Assembly (NCBI GenBank): GCA_014860225.1
Contig: JACZKE010000034.1
Coordinates: forward strand, 33,273-97,272
Source: Desulfuromonadales bacterium
GTDB taxonomy: Bacteria > Desulfobacterota > Desulfuromonadia > Desulfuromonadales > BM103
Reading direction: 5' to 3'
Length of the DNA: 64,000 bases
Shown: positions 43,740 through 53,490 of the stretch, piece after piece
Position numbering within the stretch: position 1 is the stretch's first letter
Layout of the letters: every line of letters begins with the position of its first letter
Translations under genes and position numbers: made by a program
The notes under the pieces: model-generated
Seen by the model: the letters and a program-made list of their open reading frames with translations, nothing else
Told to the model about the DNA's origin: nothing
Databases searched by the model: none

Positions 43740-45602
43740 TTACTGTTGTGCAGGGCTCCAAACGTCTTCGTTTTTTTCCTCAGAAAAATAAGCTTCATAC
43801 ACGGCCCTGGCAATCGGAGCGGCAACACTTGAACCGTGGCCGCCATGTTCGACAACTACCGCGACAGCAATCTGCGGATTCTTCGCCGGGGCGTAGGAGA
43901 CAAAGAGTGCATGATCCCTGTATTGATAGGAAATGTCATCGCCTTCCTGTGCTTTTTCCTCCTCGTCTGATTTGCGACGAACAACCTGGGCCGTGCCTGT
44001 TTTGCCGGCAAACCTTACTTCTTCCAGACGACTGCGCCAGGCAGTGCCACCGACATCATTGACAACTGACTCCATGGCTTTTTGCACAGCCTGCAGGGAC
44101 TCCTTCGGCCAGGCAGTTTCCGTGAGCTTTTCCGGTTTGAGGACCCAATCTGTGTCTCCCTCAAGGTTGACAACCTTCTGGACAATCTGTGGTCGCCACA
44201 CGGTGCCACCGTTGGCAAGAGCAGCTGTCATCGACGCCAGTTGCAACGGAGTCGTCAGAACAAAACCCTGGCCGATGGAGGAGTTAACCGTTTCACCATC
44301 GTACCAGCTGGTGCCGAAACGTTTCTTTTTCCACTCCCGGTTCGGTATCAAACCTGAACGCTCTCCGCCAAACGGAAAACCTGTCGGTTCACCAAGACCC
44401 AACCGTCGCGCAACACTGGCGATCCGGTCAATACCGGCTTCGAGGCCAGCCCGGTAAAACCAGACGTCGCAACTCTCCTTGATCGCCTTGTGCAGATCGA
44501 CTGCGCCATGGCCATTTTTCTTCCAGCAACGGAACTCGCGACTGCCCAGATGGATTCTGCCATCACAATAGAATTTTGTCGAAGCCTTAACGGCGTCGGT
44601 TTCCAAGGCGGCAAGGGCCACAGCCATTTTGAACGTTGATCCGGGTGGATATTGTCCCCGCAGAGCCTTGTTGGTCATCGGGTGCTGCGGGTTATCAATC
44701 AGTTCCTGCCATTCGTCGCTGCTGACGCCACGGGCAAACAAGGCGGGGTCAAAAGTGGGCAAACTGACAAAGGCCAGGACCTCTCCATTGTTGACATCCA
44801 GCGCGACAACGGCGCCGGCATTTTCGCCAAGGGCCTCTTCGGCAACCCGCTGAAGGTTGGCATCAATAGTCAGGTAAAGACGCTGCCCGGGAAGCGGATT
44901 GCGCGTCGTCACCTGTCGCAGTTCACGGCCTCTGACATTGACTTCGATGCGTTTCTGCCCGGCAGAGCCCCGCAGCTTCTCTTCGAACATGCGCTCCAGC
45001 GCGGTTTTGCCTACCATCTCACCCGAGCGGTAACTTGAAAATTCTGTCTGGCGTAAATCGTCCTCACTAACTTCACCGAGATAACCGAACAGGTGGGCGG
45101 CCATCTCGCCGTGGGGATAAGACCTGAAAGATTTTACTTCGACGAGAAGACCCGGCAGATCAATGGAGTGCTCCTGGACCTTCTCCATCGCTTGACGACC
45201 GATATCTTCAAGCAGAGGGATTGCCCGATAGCCAGGCAAACCTCGTCCTGCCTGCCAGCGTTCCTCAAGCTGTCCCACTTCAATTTCAAGCAGTTGTCCA
45301 AGGTTTTGGAAAAGCTGCTCGCGATCATCGACTTCCTGACGCAGAGCCGAGACAGTGAATGCCGGTCGGTTGTCAACCAGCAACGTTCCATGACGATCAA
45401 AGATGGTTCCACGCGGAGCCTCGATGGCAAGATAACGGATACGGTTACGTTCAGAGAGCTCGCGGTAATGATCTACGCCGAGAATCTGCAAATACCACAG
45501 GCGCAGAGCCAGAACAAAAAAGATGCCGGCAACAATCAATGAAGAGATAATAAAACGGCGACGCAGACCGGGAGTTTCTTCAGGAGACGGGTTAAGACTC
45601 AT
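43740..45602 (-). CDS. mrdA: Penicillin-binding protein 2
   Basis: The product is 620 residues from ATG at 45602, chosen so that MSLNPSPEETPGLRRRF precedes the N-terminal membrane helix (IISSLIVAGIFFVLALRL). The transpeptidase motifs are PPGSTFKM (SxxK), a KESCDVWFY Ser-x-Asn type region, and GKTGTAQV (KTG). It is the monofunctional class B PBP of the elongasome that cross-links side-wall peptidoglycan with RodA. The start overlaps the mreD stop by 11 bases, as usual for mreBCD-mrdA-rodA. Confidence 0.95.
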   Translation of the reverse strand: MSLNPSPEETPGLRRRFIISSLIVAGIFFVLALRLWYLQILGVDHYRELSERNRIRYLAIEAPRGTIFDRHGTLLVDNRPAFTVSALRQEVDDREQLFQNLGQLLEIEVGQLEERWQAGRGLPGYRAIPLLEDIGRQAMEKVQEHSIDLPGLLVEVKSFRSYPHGEMAAHLFGYLGEVSEDDLRQTEFSSYRSGEMVGKTALERMFEEKLRGSAGQKRIEVNVRGRELRQVTTRNPLPGQRLYLTIDANLQRVAEEALGENAGAVVALDVNNGEVLAFVSLPTFDPALFARGVSSDEWQELIDNPQHPMTNKALRGQYPPGSTFKMAVALAALETDAVKASTKFYCDGRIHLGSREFRCWKKNGHGAVDLHKAIKESCDVWFYRAGLEAGIDRIASVARRLGLGEPTGFPFGGERSGLIPNREWKKKRFGTSWYDGETVNSSIGQGFVLTTPLQLASMTAALANGGTVWRPQIVQKVVNLEGDTDWVLKPEKLTETAWPKESLQAVQKAMESVVNDVGGTAWRSRLEEVRFAGKTGTAQVVRRKSDEEEKAQEGDDISYQYRDHALFVSYAPAKNPQIAVAVVVEHGGHGSSVAAPIARAVYEAYFSEEKNEDVWSPAQQ

Positions 45603-46128
45603 AACGGCTATCAAGTTTACGCAGACCGGGCAGGTTTCTGCGCGGCAGAAAAATTCGCTGTAACCAGACAATCAGGCGCAACAGAACAAATGCCGCGATA
45701 AAATTCAACAGCAACTGAGCAGGCAGTTGCCAAGCCATTTGTGGCCAGATCCGGGTCGCCTGATTGAAAAAATCCAGAGAGAATGCCACCATGGCAGACT
45801 GCAGAATCGTACCCGCAACAACCAAAAGGAGCAGCAGTGAAGAGCTTTCAGTGTTAACCCGGGTCACTACGCCGCGGACCGCCAGAAATATGCCAAGCAG
45901 AATAAACCCGTTGAGCCCGGGAAAGGATCCGGCAACTCCATCGTAACACCATCCAAGAGAGTATACCATCAGACCGCCACGCTGCGGCTCTTCGTGCAGG
46001 CCGAGATAGATGACCAGAATCAGAAGCAGGTCCGGCTTGTAATACCCATTCAGCATCAACGGCAGGAGCACCGTCTGCAGAACAACGGCAATACCCGCCA
46101 TGACGAGATAAATCAGGGTTCGGTTCAT
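45592..46128 (-). CDS. mreD: Rod shape-determining protein MreD
   Basis: The product is 178 residues, mostly hydrophobic, with five or six membrane segments (LIYLVMAGIAVVLQTVLL, LLILVIYLGLHE, GLNGFILLGIFLAVRG and others). The sequence itself is poorly conserved, as in all MreD proteins, so the call rests on membrane pattern, length and position between mreC and mrdA. It links MreC and the synthases in the inner membrane. Start overlaps the mreC stop by 4 bases (ATGA). Confidence 0.9.
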   Translation of the reverse strand: MNRTLIYLVMAGIAVVLQTVLLPLMLNGYYKPDLLLILVIYLGLHEEPQRGGLMVYSLGWCYDGVAGSFPGLNGFILLGIFLAVRGVVTRVNTESSSLLLLLVVAGTILQSAMVAFSLDFFNQATRIWPQMAWQLPAQLLLNFIAAFVLLRLIVWLQRIFLPRRNLPGLRKLDSRYES

Positions 46129-46943
46129 TGAGGGCTCCGCAACAGGACAAGGACCTCTTCAAGGTGTGAAAAATCAACCGAAGGAGCTACTGTGATCGCT
46201 TGAAAAAGACCGAATTCTTGCCGCTCAACGCTCTTTACATTACCAACCACCAGTCCTTTCGGAAACACGCCCCCCATGCCGCTGGTCACGACCCGGTCGC
46301 CAACACTCACCTCTTCCTGGCGCAGCACAAAATCGAAAACCAGCTGGTCCCCCTGCCCCCGGCATATACCTCGTGCACGATTATCCTGGAGCAGGCTGGC
46401 TACCGCCGAGGATGCATCGGTAATCAGCAGGACTCTGGCAAAACGGGGGCTGCTGCGCATAACACGGCCAACCACCCCCTCGGCCACAACCACCGGCATT
46501 CCTTCGGTGACTCCCTGATCGCTGCCCTTGTCAATCATGACAGTACGAAACCAACTGGAGGCATCTTCTGCAATCACCCGGGCCGGCAGGGTGGCAATTT
46601 CCTGGGCTTCCTTGAAATCAAGCAGTAGGCGCAGGCGTTCATTCTCCAGGCGCACCTCCTCACTCTCCGTCAGGACGGCACGCAAGGCACGATTATCATC
46701 GATCAGCCGGCGGTTGTCTTCAGCAGTATCGATCAGGTACAGATAATGACCCCAGACATCTGCAACACCGTCGATCGTCCGGTCAAGTCCAGCCTGTACC
46801 GGACCGGTCAAGCGCAGAACTACGCTCTCCAGAAGATTCGTCTCATCCTGCTGGCGGAGGTTGACCGAATACCAGAGCAGCGCCACCAGAAGCAAGAGAC
46901 TGCCGAGCATCAAAGGTCTATTTTTACGCCACCATTCCCACAT
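46125..46943 (-). CDS. mreC: Rod shape-determining protein MreC
   Basis: The product is 272 residues. A basic N-terminus and one membrane helix (about 10-28) lead to a coiled coil (about 60-110: DNRRLIDDNRALRAVLTESEEVRLENERLRLLL) and two beta domains with GSDQGVTEGMPVV, GLVGRV-like (EGVVGRV), and VVTSGMGGVFPKGLVVG. MreC organises PBP2-RodA in the periplasm. An intrinsic terminator lies 16 bases before its start, between it and mreB, so mreC expression may depend on read-through or its own promoter. Confidence 0.93.
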   Translation of the reverse strand: MWEWWRKNRPLMLGSLLLLVALLWYSVNLRQQDETNLLESVVLRLTGPVQAGLDRTIDGVADVWGHYLYLIDTAEDNRRLIDDNRALRAVLTESEEVRLENERLRLLLDFKEAQEIATLPARVIAEDASSWFRTVMIDKGSDQGVTEGMPVVVAEGVVGRVMRSSPRFARVLLITDASSAVASLLQDNRARGICRGQGDQLVFDFVLRQEEVSVGDRVVTSGMGGVFPKGLVVGNVKSVERQEFGLFQAITVAPSVDFSHLEEVLVLLRSPQ

Positions 46944-46958
46944 GCATCAACTTCCACG

Positions 46959-46982
46959 AAAAAAGAGGGCGTGAGGCCCTCT
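46959..46982 (-). terminator. Intrinsic terminator between mreB and mreC
   Basis: On the minus strand AGAGGGC-CTCAC-GCCCTCT forms a 7-bp stem (46964-46982) followed by six T residues (46959-46964). It stands 67 bases after the mreB stop and only 16 bases before mreC ATG, an attenuator-like place that would lower mreCD-mrdA-rodA relative to mreB. Confidence 0.8.
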
Positions 46983-47048
46983 TTAGATGCTGCAAAATCA
47001 CAATTGCCACAAACAAACGTCGGGCACGACAGTTCATACCAGAGATGA

Positions 47049-48128
<1,080 letters not shown>

Positions 48129-48303
48129 CTATTAAAGTGAAGGTGGCCCGAGATAAGCAGGGAAAATGTTGTTTACACTAGCAAAAGCCCTTTATCATTT
48201 CAAGAGATAAAAGGAAAAACTGTTGCATTTCCACAGGTGATTGTCTAACATTCGGCCCTGTTCCCAAAAGTCACAAAAACACCTCGAGGAGAAACCTGAA
48301 CTC

Positions 48304-50247
48304 ATGCTCGACTTTGTCCGCAACAAACAGAAATCCATCATCATCAAACTGGCCTTTGCAATCATCATTCTCAGCTTTGTTATCGGCTATGCCATGCTCT
48401 CGGCTCCCGGGGGACCTGGCGGTGATGACCCGACTGCTGAAGCAGCTGTGGTTAACGGAAAGACCATCTCTTACAACGACTTTCAGAATACCTACAGCAA
48501 CCTCTACCAACTCTACCAGAGCATCTATCAGGACCAGTTCACCCCGGCCCTGGAAAAACAACTGAAGCTGGCAGAAAAATCACTCGACAGCATGATCGAC
48601 CAGACGTTGTTGCAGGAAGAGGCAGAGCGCCTTCAAATTGATGTCAGCAGAAAAGAGCTGATCGATGCCATTGCCCAGGTACCGGCTTTTCAGGAGAACG
48701 GTGTCTTTAATAAAGATCGCTACCTGCAGGTTCTGGCCTATCAGCGCATGAACAGCGATGAATTCGAGTCTCTGCAGCGCAGCGAATTGATCGTCAACAA
48801 GGTGCGTGAGCACCTCCAGGCCGGCATCACCGTCACCGATGCTGAAATCGAGGAAGAGTTCCGCAAAAACAATGAGAAGGTCAATCTCAACTTTGTCGGT
48901 CTGACGCCGGCGTCCTTTGAGAAGAAAGTCAAAGTCTCGGATGAAGCCCTGCAGGCCTATTTCAGCGAGCAACAGGAATTATTCCGCGTACCGGAAATGG
49001 TTGCCTTGCGTTACCTGCAATTCGAACCACAGCGTTACCTTGATGGTGTGACTTTCGAAGAGGGCGACCTGGAAAAGTTCTACCGTCGCAACCTCGACCA
49101 ATTTGAAATCCTTGAACGGATCAAGGCATCCCACATTCTGATCGCAGTTAATGAAGGTACCGATGATAAAATTCGTGCCGAGAAGCGAATTTTTGCCGAA
49201 AAGCTTCTGGAAGAGGTCAAGTCCGGAAAAGATTTTGCTGAACTGGCCAGGGTAAACTCCGACGATAAGGCCAGCGCAGTTAAAGGCGGCAGCCTCGGAT
49301 ATTTCACCCGCGGCTCGATGGTCAAACCTTTTGAAGAAGCAGCATTCAACATGAACCCCGGAGAAATAAGCGACCTGGTGGAAACTCCCTTCGGCTACCA
49401 TATAATCAAGGTGGAAGAGTACACCGAACCAGGTATGCGCTCTATGGAAGACGCCATTGACGAAGTCAAGGAAGGGCTGCGTGCCGAGAAGGCCAAACAG
49501 CTGGCTTTCGAAAAAGCAATGGACGCCTATAATATCAATCGCAAGTCCGGCGACCTGAACGCTGCAGCGAAGGCCAACGAACTCGGCCTGAAAGAGACGG
49601 GCCCCTTTGCCCGTGATGGTTACATTGATGGTATCGGCCGTAATGAAGAGATCATAAATACCGCACTTCTACTGGAAGAGAATGAGCTGGCAAAGCCGGT
49701 TGTCACTGAAGATGGGGTCATCCTGTTTGGCCTGAAGGAACGGATTGCCAGCCACATTCCCGAATTCGCCGAGGTTAAAGACTTGGTAACAGCAGCCTAC
49801 CGGGCAGCGGAATCAACCAAACTGGCCCGGGAAGCGGCCGAGAAATTGGTCGCCGATCTGCGCGATGGGGGCAATTTGGCTAATCTGGCTAAAGAATCCG
49901 GCTACAAGCTCGAAGAAACTGGTGAGTTTACTCGCACATACAGCCCCTTCGTGCCACGCATCGGCACTTCTGAAGAATTGGCGGCAGCAACCTTTGCTCT
50001 GAATGAAGAACAAACCGCTATTGATCAGGTCTTCGAGATCCAGAATCGTTTTGTTGTCGCCGATATCAAGGAACGCATAGCTGCTGACCTTGCGAAGCTG
50101 GATGCTGCCAAACGCGAGGAGTTGCGGAAGTCTATTCTCAGCCGAAAGCAGAATGAAGCAGTAGAACAACGCCTGGCTGAGCTCCGCAACGCAGCGACCA
50201 TTACAATTGCCCCGCGTACCCAAAGTATGCTCAACAAGGAGAAATAA
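48304..50247 (+). CDS. PpiD-like periplasmic chaperone/peptidyl-prolyl isomerase
   Basis: The product is 647 residues from ATG at 48304 (MLDFVRNKQKSIIIKLAF), with gaggag 13 bases before; an earlier in-frame ATG adds 21 residues without a signal. One N-terminal membrane helix (FAIIILSFVIGYAML) is followed by a SurA_N-type chaperone domain (ISYNDFQNTYSNLYQLYQ...), a parvulin domain near 270-370 (RIKASHILIAVNEG..., GGSLGYFTRGSMVKPFEEAAF, TPFGYHIIKVEE) and a long C-terminal chaperone part. It is anchored in the inner membrane and helps fold exported proteins. purC begins 4 bases after its stop. Confidence 0.9.
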   Translation: MLDFVRNKQKSIIIKLAFAIIILSFVIGYAMLSAPGGPGGDDPTAEAAVVNGKTISYNDFQNTYSNLYQLYQSIYQDQFTPALEKQLKLAEKSLDSMIDQTLLQEEAERLQIDVSRKELIDAIAQVPAFQENGVFNKDRYLQVLAYQRMNSDEFESLQRSELIVNKVREHLQAGITVTDAEIEEEFRKNNEKVNLNFVGLTPASFEKKVKVSDEALQAYFSEQQELFRVPEMVALRYLQFEPQRYLDGVTFEEGDLEKFYRRNLDQFEILERIKASHILIAVNEGTDDKIRAEKRIFAEKLLEEVKSGKDFAELARVNSDDKASAVKGGSLGYFTRGSMVKPFEEAAFNMNPGEISDLVETPFGYHIIKVEEYTEPGMRSMEDAIDEVKEGLRAEKAKQLAFEKAMDAYNINRKSGDLNAAAKANELGLKETGPFARDGYIDGIGRNEEIINTALLLEENELAKPVVTEDGVILFGLKERIASHIPEFAEVKDLVTAAYRAAESTKLAREAAEKLVADLRDGGNLANLAKESGYKLEETGEFTRTYSPFVPRIGTSEELAAATFALNEEQTAIDQVFEIQNRFVVADIKERIAADLAKLDAAKREELRKSILSRKQNEAVEQRLAELRNAATITIAPRTQSMLNKEK

Positions 50248-50250
50248 ACC

Positions 50251-51144
50251 GTGAGTGCCATTGTCCTTGAAACCAATCTGCCGGACCTGAAACTGGTCAA
50301 TCGCGGTAAGGTGCGCGATATTTATGATCTTGGTGAGCACCTGCTGATCGTGACATCCGATCGTCTTTCCGCCTTTGATGTCATCATGAATGAAGGCATC
50401 CCGAAAAAAGGACAGGTTCTCAACCAGATTTCGATCTTCTGGTTCAAACTGATGGCCGATATCATTCCGAATCACATTGTCGCGACCGAGGTCAGCGACT
50501 TTCCAGCGGAAACGCATTTCTATCGCGACCAGCTCGAAGGCCGCAGTATGCTGGTCAAGAAAGCACGACCGCTGCCGGTCGAATGTATCGTGCGCGGCTA
50601 CGTATCCGGTTCGGGCTGGAAAGAGTATCAGCGGTTGGGAAGTATCTGTGGTATCCCACTGCCTGAAAATCTCCTTGAGAGCGCTCGTCTTCCCGAACCA
50701 ATCTTCACACCGTCCACCAAGGCTGAACTTGGAGAACACGATGAGAATATTTCCTTCGAAGAAACCATTAAGCTTTGTGGCCAGGAGATCGCCGAACAGA
50801 TTCGCGACAAAACCCTGGAAATTTACTGTCGTGCCCGTGACTTTGCCTGGGAAAAAGGTATCATTATCGCCGACACCAAATTTGAGTATGGTCTCATGGA
50901 TGACGGCAGTCTGATCTGGATCGACGAGGCGCTCTCGCCGGATTCATCACGTTTCTGGCCGAGAAAGCACTATCATCCAGGCGGTCCCCAGCCGAGCTTC
51001 GACAAACAGTTTGTACGCAATTACCTGGAGACTCTCGACTGGAACAAGCAGGCACCGCCGCCACCGCTGCCAGATGAGATCGTCGTTAAAACCTCGGAAA
51101 AGTACCAGGAAGCACTTTTTCTGCTGGCCGGAATTACAGTTTAA
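50251..51144 (+). CDS. purC: Phosphoribosylaminoimidazole-succinocarboxamide synthase
   Basis: The product is 297 residues with a GTG start at 50251, because aaggagaaa sits at the right distance and overlaps the end of the PpiD-like gene. PurC signatures: [40 protein letters not shown] and [28 protein letters not shown]. The enzyme joins aspartate to CAIR in purine synthesis. The length is that of the longer PurC form found in many proteobacteria outside the enterics. Its coupling to a folding factor is positional only. Confidence 0.96.
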   Translation: MSAIVLETNLPDLKLVNRGKVRDIYDLGEHLLIVTSDRLSAFDVIMNEGIPKKGQVLNQISIFWFKLMADIIPNHIVATEVSDFPAETHFYRDQLEGRSMLVKKARPLPVECIVRGYVSGSGWKEYQRLGSICGIPLPENLLESARLPEPIFTPSTKAELGEHDENISFEETIKLCGQEIAEQIRDKTLEIYCRARDFAWEKGIIIADTKFEYGLMDDGSLIWIDEALSPDSSRFWPRKHYHPGGPQPSFDKQFVRNYLETLDWNKQAPPPPLPDEIVVKTSEKYQEALFLLAGITV

Positions 51145-51192
51145 AGCGCTGCGGTCGATAGCTTTCTGAATTCCTGACGTATTTGCAGAATC

Positions 51193-51206
51193 TTGACACC
51201 AGTCAA
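51193..51206. promoter_or_regulatory. CRP/FNR-type dyad upstream of the cupin gene
   Basis: TTGAC-ACCA-GTCAA is a perfect 5-bp dyad with a 4-base spacer, the shape of sites bound by CRP/FNR-family regulators (FNR: TTGAT-N4-ATCAA; HcpR and Dnr relatives use TTGAC/GTCAA forms). Its centre at 51199.5 is 71 bases before the cupin start; an A+T-rich attaaa at 51227-51232 would make it lie near -41.5. The regulator gene is not in the window. Confidence 0.45.
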
Positions 51207-51270
51207 TAGCGGATTTTGCAAAGGGGATTAAACTGTCTTCCAACACTATAAACAGAACTGGAGACAAGCT

Positions 51271-51645
51271 ATGTCGACACAACCAGCTCAGATTCATGTA
51301 GATCCGGCAAAAACTTATGCCCTGGCGGAGATGACCCCTTACCAGGATGGCGCCGTTGTCAGCCGTACCTTATTACAACACGAGACAGGGACACTGACAG
51401 TCTTCAGCTTCGATGCAGGCCAGGCGCTCTCAGAGCACACCGTTCCGTTTCACGCCTTCGTTCAGGTGCTTGATGGCGAAGCACAGATTATTATTGGCGG
51501 CACTCCGGTGACTGTTTCCGCTGGAGAAATCGTCCTGATGCCCGGCGGTATTTCCCACGAAGTAAAAGCCGTCAAGCGTTTCAAAATGCTGCTTACCCTC
51601 TTCCGCAGCACCTCGGCGGCCGACAGCGAATTCAAGGAAAGTTGA
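51271..51645 (+). CDS. Cupin-domain protein
   Basis: The product is 124 residues, with ctggaga before ATG. It is a single small cupin barrel: motif 1 includes F-x-A-x-x-x-x-SEHT-x-P (HTVPFHAFVQVLDG) and motif 2 PGGISHEVKAVKRFKML. His residues at HT, FHAF and SHE could bind a metal. Function cannot be told from sequence; such proteins often are enzymes or sensors of small compounds. A possible FNR-type site upstream hints at control by redox or nitrosative state. It is the last core gene before tRNA-Ala. Confidence 0.82.
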   Translation: MSTQPAQIHVDPAKTYALAEMTPYQDGAVVSRTLLQHETGTLTVFSFDAGQALSEHTVPFHAFVQVLDGEAQIIIGGTPVTVSAGEIVLMPGGISHEVKAVKRFKMLLTLFRSTSAADSEFKES

Positions 51646-51692
51646 GAGTCTGACCACTGATCCATGAGCGCCATTGAATGGGAAAAAAGCTG

Positions 51693-51721
51693 TTGACACT
51701 CCTGTGGCGCTCTGCTATAAA
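51693..51721 (+). promoter_or_regulatory. Sigma-70 promoter of tRNA-Ala
   Basis: TTGACA (51693-51698) and TATAAA (51716-51721) are separated by exactly 17 bases. The predicted start at about 51728 is 7 bases before the mature tRNA end. This is the best sigma-70 promoter seen in the window. Confidence 0.8.
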
Positions 51722-51734
51722 TCTGCACCTGTTC

Positions 51735-51810
<76 letters not shown>

Positions 51811-51813
51811 AAC

Positions 51814-51857
51814 AATATCAATGGCTTACAAGATTAATCTTGTAAGCCATTGATATT
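51814..51857 (+). terminator. Perfect 44-bp palindrome after tRNA-Ala
   Basis: Two 22-bp arms (51814-51835 and 51836-51857) are exact complements with no spacer, beginning three bases after the tRNA CCA. As RNA it would give a very long hairpin; the T-rich run aagatgtttt follows. It probably ends the tRNA transcript. A zero-loop palindrome of this length is unusual and could also be a recombination or integration remnant. Confidence 0.7.
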
Positions 51858-52000
51858 TAAGATGTTTTCTCCCCACCCTATCCCCACCACATCGCAATCT
51901 TGGAATAATTGCTGGCATCTCCTTCCCTGTGCATCAAGGTAGAACATATATCGCTCACGATATGTTCAATTGACGTTATCTAACATTTTAAGTATTTTAC

Positions 52001-53354
52001 CCTAGCAGTTTGTCGGACTTGACCAGCGGCACCAAGCCTTGAAGGTAAATCCGATAGTTACAAACCGCTGACATGAAAATTTTGTGGTAAATCGGTCACC
52101 GCCGGTTTAAACGGCGCCTGTTTGGTTGCAAAAAATGATGTTTTGGCTGTTTTATGCAGCCAGAGCATGCATTCGTTTCAAGTTCCAAGCCATGCAGACC
52201 AGATTCCACTCTCCGCGGACGGACTCCACCCCACGGAGCAGGAATTGTCTGAAACCCATAATGGCCTTGATAATACCGAAGACCGGTTCGACTGTGCATT
52301 TTCGCTTGGCATAGATTGCTCGACCGTCTTTTGTCTTCAACCGATGTTTCATCTCGGTGACAGCATCGGCATTCTCGGGCAAGGGGGGCGGCTCGGCAAA
52401 ACGTTCTTTGAGACTTTGGTTGTGCCCATCACGATGATTGCTGATGTATGGCAGGGTTTTCTCCTCCAGGCAGCTATCGACATTGTTTTGGATGAAGTAG
52501 CCAGCATCTGCTAATAGAGCGTCAATCGTTCCCAGTCCTTCCGGCAGTTTGTTTAAGACTTCAAGGGCAGGTTCGATTTCCAGCTTGTCTTTGGGGTTCT
52601 GGCTGAGGTGCTGACCGACGACCAGCATGGTGTCGACATCGACGCTGGCCTGAGCATTATAGCATTGTTCAAAAGCATTGCCAGAAGAAGGCATAATGCG
52701 GGATTCTTCGTCGGTGAGATTGACTTGGTCTTTATCACGAGGGCCAGGTTCGGGAGGCTTTGGCTTCTTACATCCTGCCTTTTTGCCGTTTTTTTGCTCT
52801 TTGTCCTTGCGAGTGGCGAGTTTCTTCTCGAAGTCTGCCTGTTCTTCAGTATAGCGTTCGGTAGCTCGCCGTTCAATTTCGATTTTGGCTGCGGCAATGG
52901 CGGCAAGGCGTTTTTCGCGACGCGCCAGTTCTACCGGGATATCCAGACCATCCGGAAGAACTGCCCGGTCGGCTTCTTCAGCCTGTCGCAGGAGGTCTTC
53001 GACTTCAGCCTTGAGTTGCTTTTCAAGTGTGCAGGCATGCTTCCAGCTCAAAGCACTGTGTTTGGAAGCGTTCGCTTTGATCTTGGTCCCATCAAGGCTG
53101 ACCTTGCCCAGCTTCAGGACGTTCATCTGGTGGGCGATGAGAAGAATTTGAACGAAGAGTGGTGTTACCTCACAAAGAAAGCGGGCCAGATGACCTTCTG
53201 GCAACCAGTCGTCCAAGGAAGGCGGCAGCAAGAAGAGTGTTTCCAGATCAACTTTACGGAACGTATGACTCATAGTTGTTTTGCCTCAGCGGGGAATTTT
53301 TAATGCCCGATGATTTTAACATTTTACGGACTAAAAATCCGTAAAACTGCTAGG
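52001..53354 (-). mobile_element. IS1182-type insertion sequence, internally deleted
   Basis: Imperfect terminal inverted repeats bound a 1.35-kb element: CCTAGCAGTTTgtCGGA from 52001 and its complement CCTAGCAGTTTtaCGGA ending at 53354. CTAG stands at both ends, so it may belong to the target site (a 4-bp palindromic duplication) and the element proper could be 52006-53350. It carries one transposase gene that lacks a central-N-terminal block. It separates tRNA-Ala from the group II intron. Confidence 0.8.
52152..53273 (-). pseudogene. IS1182-family transposase with in-frame internal deletion
   Basis: The frame is 373 residues, whereas IS1182 transposases are usually about 440-480. It begins normally (FRKVDLETLFLLPPSLDDWLPEGHLARF) but jumps at about residue 35 from HLARFLCEV straight into LFVQILLIAHQMNVLKLG, which in relatives comes about 75 residues later, after the DUF772 region. 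The rest is intact: LGKVSLDGTKIKANASK (first catalytic Asp), DADAGY-type region (LLADAGYF), and the C-terminal E-containing VEPVFGIIKAIMGFRQF. Loss of the DUF772 part probably prevents transposition, although the frame is kept. Comparison to family length is from memory. Confidence 0.8.
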
Positions 53355-53490
53355 ATTGACGCTTACGAATTGAACGAATATGACCAAAACCAATGCAAGT
53401 TTTTCGCAAACGAAACTGTTCGGCTCAATGCTGAACGAAAAAGGTTCCCCGAAGATGACCTCCGTTCCAAAGCGGCATAATGAGAAAAGA

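Noticed and set aside
49813..50739. 308-codon minus-strand frame across ppiD-like and purC
   Set aside because: Antisense shadow of two well-supported genes.
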